The notes under the pieces: generated by a model
Seen by the model: only the letters and a program-made list of their open reading frames with translations
What the model was told of the DNA's origin: nothing
Databases searched by the model: none
Program-made: the position numbers and the translations under genes
Part shown: positions 22,363 through 22,637 of the stretch, one piece after another
How the letters are laid out: every line of letters begins with the position of its first letter
Numbering within the stretch: the stretch's first letter is position 1
Origin: Treponema sp.
GTDB taxonomy: Bacteria; Spirochaetota; Spirochaetia; Treponematales; Treponemataceae
DNA: 22,637 nt
Reading direction: 5' to 3'
Assembly: GCA_017617145.1 (NCBI GenBank)
Contig: JAFZWX010000164.1
Coordinates: 1-22,637 of the forward strand

Positions 22363-22395
22363 CCGATAAAAAATAATATTACATTATTATATCGG
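22363..22395 (-). promoter_or_regulatory. AT-rich hairpin in the flaA leader
   Basis: CCGATA (22363-22368) pairs with TATCGG (22390-22395), and the AT-rich interior can pair further (AATAAT with ATTATT). It lies between the predicted transcript start (about 22418) and the ribosome site. It could stabilise the mRNA. There is no sign of a riboswitch. Confidence 0.5.
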
Positions 22396-22424
22396 CATAA
22401 TCAGTCGAATTTATAACTCTTTCA

Positions 22425-22453
22425 ATTATATTTCCTATATTATTCTTTGTCAA
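22425..22453 (-). promoter_or_regulatory. Consensus sigma-70 promoter of the flaA operon
   Basis: On the minus strand TTGACA (22448-22453), a 17-base spacer, then TATAAT (22425-22430): both boxes and the spacing are perfect. The leader to the ATG is about 80 bases. This implies high constitutive expression, as suits a major structural protein. Confidence 0.9.
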
Positions 22454-22464
22454 ACGGAATTTCA

Positions 22465-22505
22465 GGGAATAGGGAATAGTTAATAGTAAATAGTAGAAGG
22501 GGCGC
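22465..22505. repeat. Heptamer repeat element, second copy
   Basis: GGGAATA, GGGAATA, GTTAATA, GTAAATA, GTAG, then AAGGGGCGCC. This follows the same GGG-N-ATA (twice), GT-N-AATA, GTAG, G-rich plan as the element at 1295-1333, on the opposite strand. It lies between the flaA promoter and the insertion sequence. Confidence 0.75.
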
Positions 22506-22510
22506 CGGTA

Positions 22511-22637
22511 GATTGTAATTGCAAGTGCAACACTTAAAATAAATAAAAAAACTTCATAGAATGTTTAAACCCAAAAACTACCACATTAAAGGGACAAACA
22601 AACTATGAAGTCATACAGTCATTTTACACAAATGGAC
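22511..22637 (+). mobile_element. Left end of an insertion sequence, probably IS30 family (continues beyond window)
   Basis: The sequence from about 22513 (TTGTAATTGCAAGTGCAACA) looks like a terminal inverted repeat, followed by about 70 AT-rich bases and the transposase start. The exact end and target duplication cannot be fixed because the other end is outside the window. Confidence 0.55.
22605..22637 (+). CDS. Transposase N-terminus (IS30-like), partial
   Basis: Only 11 codons are visible: MKSYSHFTQMD. IS30-family transposases commonly start with a Y-x-H-x-T pattern (for example YTHLT followed by ER) before a helix-turn-helix; YSHFT fits. The fragment is too short for a firm family call, and no clear ribosome site is seen. 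Confidence 0.55.
   Translation, partial: MKSYSHFTQMD

Noticed and set aside
22363..22395. Riboswitch or attenuator in the flaA leader
   Set aside because: Only a simple AT-rich hairpin is visible, with no conserved ligand-binding core or U-tract terminator.

Overview
The window is a low-GC spirochaete chromosome segment, most likely a Treponema of the gut/oral lineages. The evidence is two tandem FlaA-type flagellar sheath genes, a cut-down cell-division cluster, and a relaxed (spirochaetal) lipobox in a TPR lipoprotein. Species was not determined. Every gene except one lies on the minus strand, so the order below follows transcription, from high to low coordinates.

Layout: (1) 22637-22511, the edge of an insertion sequence, probably IS30 family, running out of the window. 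(2) 22453-20807, a flaA-flaA operon with a textbook sigma-70 promoter and a terminator. (3) 19927-20634, the only plus-strand gene, an uncharacterised protein with a PD-(D/E)XK-like pattern and a possible winged helix. (4) 19579-5037, one long, tightly packed probable operon: mraZ-rsmH-ftsL-murF-ftsW-ftsQ-ftsA-ftsZ-xerD-TPR lipoprotein-dprA-topA-xerC-J-domain gene. Four MraZ boxes with a 10-bp period sit between its promoter and mraZ. (5) 4460-2403, hslV-hslU with its own promoter. (6) 1813-1, flgB-flgC-fliE-fliF (fliF cut by the window edge), with a possible sigma-28-type promoter.

The genes cover septum assembly (FtsL/Q/W/A/Z), peptidoglycan precursor synthesis (MurF), 16S rRNA methylation (RsmH), chromosome dimer resolution and topology (XerC, XerD, TopA), DNA uptake/recombination (DprA), ATP-dependent proteolysis (HslVU) and the flagellar rod/MS-ring. 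From memory, dprA-topA-xerC-hslVU-flgBC-fliEF matches the Bacillus smf-topA-codV-clpQY-flgBC-fliEF order, here without trmFO and codY and with a J-domain gene inserted.

The unusual content is between the genes. Almost every gap longer than about 40 bp is filled by palindromic or repeated DNA. The most striking piece is an array of four hairpins at 4674-4982. All have the same 11-bp stem and an exactly 14-nt loop of variable sequence, and they start 84, 105 and 84 bp apart (8, 10 and 8 turns at 10.5 bp/turn). Others are a ~360-bp imperfect palindrome that swallows the hslU stop codon (2051-2416), several nested hairpins whose stems are separated by direct rather than inverted repeats (best at 20632-20778), a heptamer repeat element present twice, and dispersed CCCTTCGACAAGCTCAGGG-type repeats that abut stop codons. 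No tRNA, rRNA or CRISPR array was seen.
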